DNA of 64,000 nt from Iamia sp. SCSIO 61187 (GTDB lineage: Bacteria > Actinomycetota > Acidimicrobiia > Acidimicrobiales > Iamiaceae): assembly GCF_019443745.1 (NCBI RefSeq), contig NZ_CP050948.1, positions 4,158,001 to 4,222,000 of the forward strand. The letters run 5' to 3'. Under the pieces are notes generated by a model. It did no database searches, was not told the origin of the DNA, and saw nothing but the letters and a program-made list of their open reading frames with translations. This document shows positions 25,204-34,823 of the stretch, one piece after another (position 1 is the stretch's first letter; each line of letters starts with the position of its first letter). The translations under genes were made by a program, and so were the position numbers.

Positions 25204-25711
25204 TCGGTGGGAAGCCCCCGGGGCGATGTGGTGATGACGATCTTCGCCGCAGTGTCTCGGCCACGCGACCCCGTCGACGATGCCCATCTGCCACCGCCCA
25301 GGCGCGCTCCCGCCACGTGTAGTCAAGCGCCTCCGCTTCCGGGCTGGCGGCGTCACCAGGCATGACGGGACAGCAGCGCTTCGCGAGGTCCGAGCGGGCA
25401 GCGGATCGGTGCGCTGCCGGCTAGTCACCGTCAGGATCCTGCTCGGCTCCGATCGGGAGCCCGGCGCATCTCCACGGTCCGCCTTCCAAGCTCCGGGGGC
25501 AATCTCCTCCGGACACGACGATGCGCGACGAGCGATACGCCAGCGCGGACAGACCGCGGCTCCGACCCACCCAAGCCACCGTGTCCACCATGAACCGGGA
25601 TCCGCACACTTCCGGTCGGGACACAAATGGGACACAAACGGCTCGCCACGGGACCGATCGGGACGCAACGGACCGACACGGGATGGACGGCGGCGGCGGA
25701 GCCCGGAAACG
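25204..25711. other. Gap downstream of the tRNA genes
   Basis: About 500 bp with no gene I can support. It contains a short direct repeat, GGGACACAAATGGGACACAAA (25618-25638, two units of 10-11 bp). Regions 3' of tRNA genes are common integration sites, but no integrase or copy of the tRNA 3' end is seen. Confidence 0.5.
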
Positions 25712-25754
25712 ACAAAGCCCCTGGTCGGAGGGCGTTTCTGCCTCCTTCCAGGGG
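25712..25754 (-). terminator. Terminator after tRNA-Glu
   Basis: Inverted repeat AAGCCCCTGG (25712-25721) / CCAGGGGCTT (25745-25754) with an inner GC-rich arm; on the minus strand it is followed by TTTGTCGTTT. It lies 12 bp after the tRNA-Glu 3' end. Confidence 0.65.
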
Positions 25755-25766
25755 CTTGGTGCTGAG

Positions 25767-25839
25767 CACCCCCAACGGGATTCGAACCCGTGCCGCCACC
25801 TTGAGAGGGTGGTGTCCTAGGCCGCTAGACGATGGGGGC
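25767..25839 (-). tRNA. tRNA-Glu (anticodon CTC)
   Basis: 73 bases forming a full cloverleaf: acceptor GCCCCCA/TGGGGGT (first pair G-U), D arm with AGCGGCCTAGGAC, anticodon stem CCACC/GGTGG around loop CTCTCAA (anticodon CTC), T arm ACGGG TTCGAAT CCCGT. CCA is not encoded. It follows tRNA-Gln by 61 bp on the same strand and lies downstream of gltX, whose product charges it. Confidence 0.95.
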
Positions 25840-25900
25840 CTGTGTGCAGCTGTCGCCGAGGCGGCAGCCTATGTGGTGATCGTGGGGAGCCACGATTCCG

Positions 25901-25972
25901 CTCGGGGGGGAGGACTCGAACCCCCAACGACTGGACCAGAACCAGCTGTGTTACCGATTACACCACCCCCGA
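25901..25972 (-). tRNA. tRNA-Gln (anticodon CTG)
   Basis: 72 bases: acceptor TCGGGGG/CCCCCGA, D stem GTGT/ACAC, anticodon stem GCTGG/CCAGT with loop TTCTGGT (anticodon CTG), T arm GGGGG TTCGAGT CCTCC. CCA is not encoded. In organisms without glutaminyl-tRNA synthetase this tRNA is mischarged with Glu by GltX and then amidated. Confidence 0.95.
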
Positions 25973-26032
25973 AAGGTGGAGCGGTCACCCTACCCGAGCC
26001 CCTCCGGACGGTGCACACCCGTTGCGGCCCGA

Positions 26033-26737
26033 TCAGTCGATGAGGTTCGTCAGCCGGCGGTACCCGATGATGCGGCCCAGCGAGACGGCTCCGGTCTCCC
26101 GCGACAGCTGCATGATCGACGGCCCGTCCATGTCGACGCCGGACACGTGGGGGGTGAGGCCGACCTCCCGGGCGATGCCGCTGACGCGGAGGGCGTGGTA
26201 CCCGTCGGTGACGAGGAGGACCTCCCGGGCGTCCTCGTCGCGGAGGAAGCGGGAGGTGGCGGCGAGCGACTCGTAGGTGCTCTGCCCCTGGACCTCCTTC
26301 AAGATGGCCTCGTCGGGCACCCGCTGCTGGATCAGCCAGTTGTACCCCGCCGTCGCCTCGGTGTAGCGGTCGCCGGCCTGGCGCCCGCCGGTGACCACGA
26401 TGAGCGGCGCCAGGCCCTGGCGGTAGAGCTCGAGCCCCCGCTGGAGGCGGGCGGCCAGCACCGGCGAGGGCCGTCCGTCGTACTGGGCGGCGCCGAGGAT
26501 CACGATGGCGTCGGCCGTCTCGACCCCGTCGCGGCTCGATGCCCGCCACACCTGGATGAACGTCACCGACAGGTAGGCCAGCAGCAGCACCAGCAGGGCG
26601 CCGACGATGCGGATGGCTCGGCGCCGCCAGCGTCGGCGGCGTCCGACGGGACCGGCCGCCTCCACCTGGAGCGCGGCGTGCTCCCCACTCGTGATCGTGC
26701 CCGGAGGCAGCTGGTCGGTGGCGGTCGGCGGTGCCAT
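26033..26737 (-). CDS. YdcF/DUF218-family membrane-anchored protein
   Basis: 234 residues. ATG 26737 overlaps the gltX stop (TGATG). A basic stretch [12 protein letters not shown] precedes one membrane helix (VGALLVLLLAYLSVTFIQVW), and the rest is the DUF218 domain: ADAIVILGAAQYDGRPSPVLAARLQRGLELY, LIVVTGGRQAGDRYTEA, STYESLAATSRFL, LLVTDGYHALRVSGIAREVGL. Related proteins (YdcF, SanA) act at the cell envelope; the biochemical role is not settled. Confidence 0.88.
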   Translation of the reverse strand: MAPPTATDQLPPGTITSGEHAALQVEAAGPVGRRRRWRRRAIRIVGALLVLLLAYLSVTFIQVWRASSRDGVETADAIVILGAAQYDGRPSPVLAARLQRGLELYRQGLAPLIVVTGGRQAGDRYTEATAGYNWLIQQRVPDEAILKEVQGQSTYESLAATSRFLRDEDAREVLLVTDGYHALRVSGIAREVGLTPHVSGVDMDGPSIMQLSRETGAVSLGRIIGYRRLTNLID

Positions 26738-28152
26738 CAGCCCAGTCGTGCCCGGGCGGCGTCCAGCCGAACCAGGGTCCGCTCCCGCCCGAGGGCCTCC
26801 AGCGACTCCCACAGGGGCGGCCCGACCCGCCGTCCCGTGGTCGCCACCCGCACCGGCCCTGACGCCTTGGCCATCTGGGGGCTGCCGTCCTCCTTGGTGA
26901 TCCCGGCCGTCGTGGCGGCCCGCTCCACCGCGGCCGAGATGGCGGCCGCGGTCCACCCGTCCCCGTCGTCGAGGGCCCGCAGCTCGGTGACCGAGGCGTC
27001 GAGCATCGGCCCCGAGGCCTTGCCCCGCACGACGACCTTGTCCCAGTCGGCCTCGTCGGTGGGCGGTTCGGCGAGCCAGAGGAAGTCGACCATCTCGGCC
27101 ACCTCGCCGAGGGTGCGCACCCGCTCCTGCACGAGCGGGCCGATGGAGGCCAGCGCGGCGCGGGCCTCGTCGTGGGGCAGGAACGCTCCCGCCCGGGCAA
27201 CGAAGTCGTCGAGGGGCAGGCGGCGGATCCACTCGGCGTTGACGTGGAGCAGCTTCTTGCGGTCGAAGAAGGCGGGCGACGGGTTGACCTGGGCGAGGTC
27301 GTAGAGGTCGACGATCTCCCGGACGGGCCGGACCTCGACCCCGTCGGGCGGACCCCAGCCGAGCAGGGCCAGGTAGTTCACCATCCCCTCGGGCAGGAAG
27401 CCCTCGGCCCGGTAGTCGGCCACGGACACGTCGTCGCGCCGCTTCGAGAGCTTCTTGCGGCCCTCGTTGACCAGCAGCGGCATGTGGGCGAAGGCCACCG
27501 GCTCGGGCAGGCCCAGCGCCCGCAGGATCATCAGGTACTTCGGCGTGCCGTTGACGTGGTCCTCGCCCCGGATGACGTGGGTGATGCCCATGTGGGCGTC
27601 GTCGAGGGCGTTGGCCAGCAGGAACACGGGCGAGCCGTTGGACCGCAGCAGGACGAAGTCCTCGAGCGAGTCGTTGGCGAAGCTGACCTCGCCCCGCACC
27701 AGGTCGGTCCAGGCGGTCGTGCCCTCCGGGCGACGGAAGCGCAGGGCCGTGGCCTCGCCCCGCTCGAGCCCGCGGTCGCGGCAGAACCCGTCGTAGCCGG
27801 GTGGGCCGCCCCGCTCCTGGGCCCGGGCCTGGACCTGCTCGGCGGTGCAGTCGCACCAGTAGGCCTGCCCGTCGGCGGCCAGCTTCAGGGCCATGGCCCG
27901 GTGGTCGTCGGTGCGGTCGCTCTGGTGGACCGGCTCACCGTCCCAGTCGAGCCCCAGCCACCGGAGCATCTCGAGGACGTTCTCGATCAGCTCGGGCCGG
28001 TTGCGCTCGGCGTCGGTGTCCTCGATGCGGAGCAGGAACCGCCCGCCGGCCCTCCGGGCGACGAGCCAGTTGGCCAGGGCCGAGTGGGCCGAGCCGACGT
28101 GGAGGAACCCCGTGGGTGAGGGCGCGAAGCGGACGACGGGGGCATCGGGCAC
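26737..28152 (-). CDS. gltX: Glutamyl-tRNA synthetase
   Basis: 471 residues, normal for bacterial GluRS. Class I signature: HIGH motif as GFLHVGSAHSAL near the N-terminus and KMSKS motif as KKLSKRRDDVSV; RFAPSPTG and FLLRIEDTD are also conserved. It ligates Glu to tRNA-Glu and, in organisms lacking GlnRS, to tRNA-Gln. Both tRNA genes lie just downstream on the same strand, after the coupled DUF218 gene. Confidence 0.95.
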   Translation of the reverse strand: MPDAPVVRFAPSPTGFLHVGSAHSALANWLVARRAGGRFLLRIEDTDAERNRPELIENVLEMLRWLGLDWDGEPVHQSDRTDDHRAMALKLAADGQAYWCDCTAEQVQARAQERGGPPGYDGFCRDRGLERGEATALRFRRPEGTTAWTDLVRGEVSFANDSLEDFVLLRSNGSPVFLLANALDDAHMGITHVIRGEDHVNGTPKYLMILRALGLPEPVAFAHMPLLVNEGRKKLSKRRDDVSVADYRAEGFLPEGMVNYLALLGWGPPDGVEVRPVREIVDLYDLAQVNPSPAFFDRKKLLHVNAEWIRRLPLDDFVARAGAFLPHDEARAALASIGPLVQERVRTLGEVAEMVDFLWLAEPPTDEADWDKVVVRGKASGPMLDASVTELRALDDGDGWTAAAISAAVERAATTAGITKEDGSPQMAKASGPVRVATTGRRVGPPLWESLEALGRERTLVRLDAARARLG

Positions 28153-28264
28153 GCAGTCGAGAGTACGGCGTCGGCGAGGCCGACACCCACAGGGTGCTGA
28201 GGGGTCGGAGCGCGTGGGTGCTGCCGGCCCGCCACCGACCCGGTCACGCCCGCCGACGGCGCGG

Positions 28265-28297
28265 GAGCACGGATGGTGCCAGGCACCATCCGTGTTC
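28265..28297. repeat. Intergenic palindrome (core GGTGCC-A-GGCACC)
   Basis: GAGCACGGATGGTGCC, one central base, then its reverse complement with one mismatch. It begins immediately after the stop of the minus-strand gene at 28298, so it may act as a terminator. Near-identical copies are at 48158 (split by an insertion sequence) and 53991. Confidence 0.8.
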
Positions 28298-28828
28298 TCA
28301 GGCGGGGAGGTCGAGCAGGCTGCGCCAATCGGCCCGGTGGGCCTCGGCGACCTGGGCCGGCGTCATGCTCAGCGTCGTGTCGGGGACGGAGTCGACGACG
28401 TCGCGCAGGGCGACGTAGTGGTGGGCGGCGTGGCCCACGCCCTCGAACCAGCGCCGGCGGACCTCGACCAGGGCCGGGTCCGGCTCGGCGTCGAGGAAGC
28501 CCCAGACCGTGAAGGCCACGGTGAGGTCGTGCAGCACCGGCGCCCGACCGAAGAGCGACGACCGCTTCATGGCGATGGCCACGCACCCGCCGACCACGTC
28601 GTGATGGTCCTCACCATCGGCGAGGTGCAGCCGGTCGTCGAACGTGCGGGCGATCTTGAGGGCGAACCCGAGGTCCGGGCCGGGGGCACCGAAGCGATCG
28701 CCGCGGGGCTGGTCCCCCACGACCTCGCCGGGCCGGGTGGCCACCCACGACTCGGGCCGGCGGGGGTTCGACCGGTACGCCCGGACCCGGGCCATCGCGT
28801 CGGTGGGGACGTACTCCGGAGCAGCCAT
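28298..28828 (-). CDS. Conserved hypothetical protein
   Basis: 176 residues from ATG 28828 (MAAPEYVPTDAMARVRAYRSNPRR). No family recognised with certainty. An N-terminal RxYxSxPRRPESWVATRPGEVVGDQP stretch is followed by a helical part rich in His and Asp (TFDDRLHLADGEDHHDVVGGCVAIAMKRSSLFGRAPVLHDLTVAFTVWGF), suggesting metal binding or a haem-like helical bundle, but this is a guess. No signal peptide or membrane helix. The start is 106 bp from that of the divergent membrane protein at 28935. Confidence 0.7.
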   Translation of the reverse strand: MAAPEYVPTDAMARVRAYRSNPRRPESWVATRPGEVVGDQPRGDRFGAPGPDLGFALKIARTFDDRLHLADGEDHHDVVGGCVAIAMKRSSLFGRAPVLHDLTVAFTVWGFLDAEPDPALVEVRRRWFEGVGHAAHHYVALRDVVDSVPDTTLSMTPAQVAEAHRADWRSLLDLPA

Positions 28829-28934
28829 CGGGGCGAGGCTACCCGGGGTGCCGACCCCCACCCGAAGACGGGGGCCGCCGGGTAGCGTCGCCGGCCGCGA
28901 GCGCCACGCGGGCGGTCGCACGACGGAGGTGCCC

Positions 28935-29405
28935 ATGTCCTATCCCCCTCCCGCGGGCTACGGCGCGCCGGGCGGCTACGGCGGTTACGCCGGTCCCCCG
29001 CCCTCGAACGGTCTGGCCACGGCTGCGCTCGTCACGGGCCTCATCTCGGCCCTGTGCGCCCCCGTGCTGTTCCTCGCCGCCATCCCGCTCGGGTTCGCCG
29101 GTCTGAGCAAGGCGAACAAGCTGAACGGCGTCGGCCGGGGCCAGGCCATCGGCGGCCTCGTCGCCGGCTTCGTGGGGCTGGCGTGGACCGTCCTGTTCGT
29201 CATCCTCATCGCCGCGGGCGCCATCTTCGCCGACAACGCCGACGAGCTCTTCGACCTGTGCGGGCCCGACGACCAGTCGCCGAGCGGGTTCCCGTGCGAG
29301 AGCCAGGGCGAAGCGGACCCCAACCCCGACGCCGAGGGGGTCGACACGGACCCCGCCGACCAGGTGTGCAACGTCGACCGGTTCCTCGAGGACCCCGACT
29401 GCTGA
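28935..29405 (+). CDS. DUF4190-type two-TM membrane protein
   Basis: 156 residues. A Gly/Pro/Tyr-rich cytoplasmic head (MSYPPPAGYGAPGGYGGYAGPPP) is followed by two membrane helices (TAALVTGLISALCAPVLFLAAIPLGFAGL and AIGGLVAGFVGLAWTVLFVILIAAGAIF), the usual DUF4190 arrangement, and an acidic tail with four Cys. GGAGGTG lies just ahead of the ATG. Function unknown; such proteins are common in actinobacterial envelopes. Confidence 0.82.
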   Translation: MSYPPPAGYGAPGGYGGYAGPPPSNGLATAALVTGLISALCAPVLFLAAIPLGFAGLSKANKLNGVGRGQAIGGLVAGFVGLAWTVLFVILIAAGAIFADNADELFDLCGPDDQSPSGFPCESQGEADPNPDAEGVDTDPADQVCNVDRFLEDPDC

Positions 29406-29427
29406 CCCGCGTCGCCGGCGCCTGGGG

Positions 29428-31104
29428 TCAGGCGTCGGCGGTGTGGAGCAGGCCGTAGACGATCGAGTCGACCAGGGCCTGCCAGGACGCCTCGATGATG
29501 TTCGTGTCGACGCCGATGGTGGTCCAGGTGCGTTCGCCGTCGGTGGAGTCGACGAGCACCCGCACGACGGCGCCCGTCGTCGACGACGAGTCGAGGACGC
29601 GCACCCGGAAGTCGATCAGCTTGATCCGCGACAGGGCCTGGTAGCGCCCGTTCAGCGCCGTCCGAAGGGCCTGGTCGAGGGCGTTCACGGGACCGTTGCC
29701 CTCGCCGATGGCCACCAGCCGCTCGTCGCCGACCCACACCTTCACCGAGGCCTCAGTGTCGATCATCGACTCGCCGTCGTCGATGGGGACCCCGCCGCGC
29801 ACCGCGTTGCGGTGGTAGGTCGTGACCCGGTAGCCCTCCAGGTCGAAGAAGCCCTGGCGCCAGCCACCGGCCTCGCGCATGAGCAGCTCGAGGCTGGCGT
29901 CGGCCGCCTCGTAGACGAAGCCCAGCGCCTCGCGCTGCTTGAGCTCCTCGGTGAGCATGGCCGCGGCCGCCCCGTCGAGCTCGACGCCCATCTCGGCCGC
30001 CTTCATCGCCATCCCGGCCCGCCCGCCGAGATCGCTGACCAGCACACGGGTGTGGTTGCCCACCACGGCGGGGTCGACGTGCTCGTAGCTGGCGCCACCG
30101 ACCTTGCCCAGGGCCGAGGTGTGCAGCCCGCCCTTGTGGGCGAAGGCCGACGACCCCACGTAGGGGTCGGCGGGGTGGGGCGGGAGGTTGACCAGCTCGG
30201 CCACGTGGCGGCTCACCGCGGTGAGGCGCTCCATGCGCCCCTCGGGCAGGCACCGGATCCCGAGCTTGAGCTCGAGGTCCGGGATGCACGTCATGAGGTT
30301 GGCGTTGCCGGTGCGCTCGCCGTAGCCGTTCACCGTGCCCTGGAGCTGGGTGGCCCCGCCGAGGACGCCGGCGACGGAGTTGGCCACGGCGCAGCCCGAG
30401 TCGTTCTGGGTGTGGATCCCGATCTGCACGTCGCCGCCCAGGTGGGCGACCACCTCGGCGGTGGCCTGCTGGACCTCGTGGGGCAGCGAGCCGCCGTTGG
30501 TGTCGCAGAGCACGACGGCCTCGGCCCCGTTCTCGGCCGCCGCCTCGAGCACCCGCAGGGTGAACTCGGCGTCGTCCCGGTAGCCGTCGAAGAAGTGCTC
30601 GGCGTCGAAGAACACCCGCAGGCCCTGGGCCCGGAGGAAGGCCACCGAGTCGGCCACCATGGCCACGCCCTCGTCGAGGGTGGTGCCGAGGGCCTCGGTG
30701 ACGTGGAAGGCCGAGCTCTTGCCCACGATGCACGCGGTGCTCACCCCGGCGTCGACCAGGGCCTTCAGCGTCGGGTCGACGTCGACCTTGCCCGCCGGCC
30801 GTCGGGTGGACCCGAAGGCGACCAGCTCGGCCGTCGACAGCGAGAGCTCCTTCGGCGCCCGGGCGAAGAACTCGGCGTCGCGGGGGTTGGCCAGGGGGTA
30901 GCCGCCCTCGATCCAGCGCACGCCCAGCCAGTCGAGCTGCTCGGCGACGCGGAGCTTGTCGTCGACGGTGAGCGAGATGCCCTCGAACTGGGCCCCGTCG
31001 CGCAGGGTCGTGTCGAAGACGTCGATCGCGGCCGGTGCGCCCTCGGGACGCCGCGCCCGGATCACCTCGGGGGCGACGCGGGCAGAGGCGTCGTCACTCG
31101 GCAT
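29428..31104 (-). CDS. cimA: (R)-citramalate synthase
   Basis: 558 residues. Joins acetyl-CoA to pyruvate, the first step of the threonine-independent route to isoleucine. The HMGL-like barrel carries FDTTLRDGAQFEGISLTVDDKLRVAEQLD, EGGYPLANPRD, LCDTNGGSLPHEV and HTQNDSGCAVANS (metal-binding HxH variant); the C-terminal domain ends with the LeuA allosteric fold (GRYQALSRIKLIDFRVRVLDSSSTTGAVVRVLVDSTDG). The pattern fits CimA rather than 2-isopropylmalate synthase. It overlaps ilvE by 11 bp and is the third gene of leuB-ilvE-cimA. Confidence 0.9.
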   Translation of the reverse strand: MPSDDASARVAPEVIRARRPEGAPAAIDVFDTTLRDGAQFEGISLTVDDKLRVAEQLDWLGVRWIEGGYPLANPRDAEFFARAPKELSLSTAELVAFGSTRRPAGKVDVDPTLKALVDAGVSTACIVGKSSAFHVTEALGTTLDEGVAMVADSVAFLRAQGLRVFFDAEHFFDGYRDDAEFTLRVLEAAAENGAEAVVLCDTNGGSLPHEVQQATAEVVAHLGGDVQIGIHTQNDSGCAVANSVAGVLGGATQLQGTVNGYGERTGNANLMTCIPDLELKLGIRCLPEGRMERLTAVSRHVAELVNLPPHPADPYVGSSAFAHKGGLHTSALGKVGGASYEHVDPAVVGNHTRVLVSDLGGRAGMAMKAAEMGVELDGAAAAMLTEELKQREALGFVYEAADASLELLMREAGGWRQGFFDLEGYRVTTYHRNAVRGGVPIDDGESMIDTEASVKVWVGDERLVAIGEGNGPVNALDQALRTALNGRYQALSRIKLIDFRVRVLDSSSTTGAVVRVLVDSTDGERTWTTIGVDTNIIEASWQALVDSIVYGLLHTADA

Positions 31105-32011
31105 GCTCGACCCAGTCCTTGTACCGGTCGACCTCGCCGCGGACGGTCCGGTGGTACTCCTCGCCGATGGCGAGGGTCATGGGGCCGGGCGACGGGATCT
31201 CGCGGTCGTCCACCGACGCCACCGCCGAGACCTCGGCGGCGGTGCCGCAGACGAACATCTCCTCGGCGATGTAGAGGTCCGAGCGGGCCAGCTCGCCCAC
31301 GGTGACCTCGAAGCCGAGATCGGCGGCGATGGTCGAGACGGTCGACTGGGTGATCCCCTCCAGCGCGCCCGACGACAGCGGCGGGGTGATGAAGCGGCCC
31401 TTGCGGGCGACGAAGACGTTCTCGCCGGTGCACTCGGACACGAACCCCTGGGGGTTGAGCATCAGGGCCTCGTCGTAGCCGGCCTTGAGGGCCTCGACCT
31501 TGGCCAGCGAGGAGTTGACGTAGTTGCCGGTGGTCTTGGCCGCGGGCGGCATGGTGTTGTGGTCGTGGCGGGTCCAGGACGAGATCTTCATGCGCACGCC
31601 CTTGGTGAGGGCGTCGTCGCCGAGGTAGGCGCCCCAGGGCCAGCAGGCGATCGACACGTCGACCGAGCAGGGCAGGGTGTTGAGCCCCATCTCGCCGTAG
31701 CCGAAGTAGGCGATGGGCCGGATGTAGCAGCTGGCCAGCCCGGTCGACGCCACGGTGGCCTTGGTCGCGGCCACCAGCTCCTCGGGCGTGTACGGGATCT
31801 CCATGCCGAGGATCTGGGCCGACTGGAACATGCGGGTGATGTGGTCGGTGAGGCGGAAGATGCCGGGCCCGTCGGGGGTCTCGTAGGCCCGGATGCCCTC
31901 GAAGACGCCCATCCCGTAGTGCAGGGTGTGGGTCAGCACGTGGATGCGGGCGTCGTCCCACGGCACCAGCTCGCCGTTCATCCAGATCTTCTCGGTGGGC
32001 GTGATCGGCAT
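31094..32011 (-). CDS. ilvE: Branched-chain amino acid aminotransferase
   Basis: 305 residues, fold type IV PLP enzyme. MPITPTEKIWMNGELVPWDDARIHVLTHTLHYGMGVFEGIRAY is the standard start; AAKTTGNYVNSSLAKVEALKAGYDEALMLN holds the PLP Lys; ENVFVARKG and SRSTVSTIA-like segments follow. Performs the last step of leucine, isoleucine and valine synthesis. Between leuB (10 bp gap) and cimA (11 bp overlap). Confidence 0.93.
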   Translation of the reverse strand: MPITPTEKIWMNGELVPWDDARIHVLTHTLHYGMGVFEGIRAYETPDGPGIFRLTDHITRMFQSAQILGMEIPYTPEELVAATKATVASTGLASCYIRPIAYFGYGEMGLNTLPCSVDVSIACWPWGAYLGDDALTKGVRMKISSWTRHDHNTMPPAAKTTGNYVNSSLAKVEALKAGYDEALMLNPQGFVSECTGENVFVARKGRFITPPLSSGALEGITQSTVSTIAADLGFEVTVGELARSDLYIAEEMFVCGTAAEVSAVASVDDREIPSPGPMTLAIGEEYHRTVRGEVDRYKDWVEHAE

Positions 32012-32021
32012 GGGGTGTCTC

Positions 32022-33017
32022 CTACAGGGCTGCGACGACGGCGTCGCCGATCTCGGGGGTGGGGCGGGTCTCGGGGCGGCCGTCGCGGCCGGCGACGACG
32101 GTGGCGCAGGCGGTGCGGATCTTGGCCGCGGCCGCCTCCTCGCCCAGCAGGTCGAGCATCAGGGTGGCCGAGAGGATGGCGGCCAGCGGGTCGGCCTTCT
32201 GCTGGCCGGCGATGTCGGGGGCCGAGCCGTGCACGGGCTCGAACATCGACGGGGCCTGCCGGGTCGGGTCCATGTTCCCGCTGGAGGCCAGGCCGATGCC
32301 GCCCGACACGGCACCGCCGAGGTCGGTGAGGATGTCGCCGAAGAGGTTGTCGGTGACGATCACGTCGTAGCGCTGCGGGTCCTGCACGAAGTAGATGCAG
32401 GCCGCGTCGACGTGGTTGTACGCCGTGGTCACCTCGGGGTACTCGGCCGCCACCTCGTCGAAGGTGCGCTGCCAGAGGTCGCCGGAGAAGGTCAGCACGT
32501 TGGTCTTGTGGACCAGGGTGAGGTGCTTGCGCCGGGTCATGGCCAGATCGAAGGCGTAGCGGACGCAGCGCTCGACGCCCATCCGGGTGTTGACCGAACC
32601 CTGGGTGGCGACCTCGTGCGGGGTGCCCTGGCGGAGGAACCCGCCCTCGCCGGCGTAGGTGCCCTCGGTGTTCTCCCGGATGACGACCATGTCGATGCCT
32701 GCGGCCGGGTCGGTGAAGGGCCGCTGGTTGATGTACTGGTCGAGGGCGAAGCGCATCTTGAGCAGCAGGCCCCGCTCGATCACCCCCGGGGGGACGTCCG
32801 GGGTGCCGACGGCGCCGAGGAGGATGGCGTCGTAGCCCCGGAGCTCCTCCAGGGTCTCGTCGGGCAGGACGGTCCCGTCGCGGAGGTAGCGGGCCCCGCC
32901 CAGGTCGAAGTCGGTGGTGTCGACCTCGACGCCGGCGGCGCGCACGACCTTCAGGGCCTCGGCCACCACCTCGGGACCGATCCCGTCTCCTCCGATGACT
33001 GCCACGCGGTGGGCCAC
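32022..33017 (-). CDS. leuB: 3-isopropylmalate dehydrogenase
   Basis: 331 residues. Oxidises and decarboxylates 3-isopropylmalate (and, in the citramalate route, 3-methylmalate). Motifs: [77 protein letters not shown] and [13 protein letters not shown] for NAD. First gene of the leuB-ilvE-cimA operon; diverges from greA across about 95 bp. Confidence 0.95.
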   Translation of the reverse strand: MAHRVAVIGGDGIGPEVVAEALKVVRAAGVEVDTTDFDLGGARYLRDGTVLPDETLEELRGYDAILLGAVGTPDVPPGVIERGLLLKMRFALDQYINQRPFTDPAAGIDMVVIRENTEGTYAGEGGFLRQGTPHEVATQGSVNTRMGVERCVRYAFDLAMTRRKHLTLVHKTNVLTFSGDLWQRTFDEVAAEYPEVTTAYNHVDAACIYFVQDPQRYDVIVTDNLFGDILTDLGGAVSGGIGLASSGNMDPTRQAPSMFEPVHGSAPDIAGQQKADPLAAILSATLMLDLLGEEAAAAKIRTACATVVAGRDGRPETRPTPEIGDAVVAAL

Positions 33018-33112
33018 TGCTCTCCTCTGGGGACGTCCGGGTCCGAACCCTCCAGACTAGATGGGCGCCCAGCGCCTTTCCCCTTGCCGGTCCGGCCACA
33101 TAGCCTCGTCTG

Positions 33113-33583
33113 ATGCCCCCGGACACGACCCAGCTCTCGCAGGCGGCGTACGACCGGCTCAAGGCGGAGTACGACGACCTGACCACGCGAGGGCGCATCG
33201 ACATCGCCCGCAAGATCGAGACCGCCCGCGAGCTCGGCGACCTCTCCGAGAACGGCGACTACCACGCCGCCAAGGAGGAGCAGGGGAAGATGCAGGGCCG
33301 CATCCTGCACCTCCAGGCCATCTTGGAGAACCACGAGATCGTCGACACCGCGAGCGGCGGCACCGTCGCCCCGGGGTCGATCGTGACCATCCGCTACGAG
33401 GGTGACGACGACACCGAGCGCTACCTGCTCGGCTCGATCGAGGAGCGCCACGACGACCTCGACGTCATGTCCCCCGGCTCCCCGCTGGGCGAGGCCCTGG
33501 TCGGCCACGTGGCCGGCGACGTCGTGTCCTACGAGACCCCCACCGGCGCCACCCTCAACGTCGAGCTCGTCGCCGTCGAGTAG
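33113..33583 (+). CDS. greA: Transcription elongation factor GreA
   Basis: 156 residues. N-terminal coiled coil with the catalytic tip acidic pair in RELGDLSENGDYHAAKEEQGKMQGRI and a C-terminal FKBP-like domain (SPLGEALVGHVAGDVVSYETPTG). It rescues backtracked RNA polymerase by stimulating transcript cleavage. Single gene between divergent leuB and the polyamine transporter. Confidence 0.95.
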   Translation: MPPDTTQLSQAAYDRLKAEYDDLTTRGRIDIARKIETARELGDLSENGDYHAAKEEQGKMQGRILHLQAILENHEIVDTASGGTVAPGSIVTIRYEGDDDTERYLLGSIEERHDDLDVMSPGSPLGEALVGHVAGDVVSYETPTGATLNVELVAVE

Positions 33584-33600
33584 CACCCCGGCGGACGACC

Positions 33601-33628
33601 CGCTCGTTTCACAACCCCGAAACAAGCG
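33601..33628. promoter_or_regulatory. Inverted repeat upstream of potA
   Basis: GTTTC (33606-33610) and GAAAC (33619-33623) separated by 8 bases, with an outer CGC/GCG match. It lies about 75 bp ahead of the potA start and in the locally AT-richest part of the gap; a candidate operator for the polyamine transport operon. Confidence 0.3.
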
Positions 33629-33698
33629 AATCGGTTACCGTACGCGCACCTGCCGACCAGATCGGTCGTCAAGGGTGTGATGCAGGGAGCTCGACACG

Positions 33699-34799
<1,101 letters not shown>

Positions 34800-34823
34800 C
34801 CCTCCTCACCCTCGGAGACACCC

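Noticed and set aside
25618-25638. Repeat GGGACACAAATGGGACACAAA near the tRNA genes as an attachment site
   Set aside because: No integrase, no duplicated tRNA 3' end and no second copy in the window.
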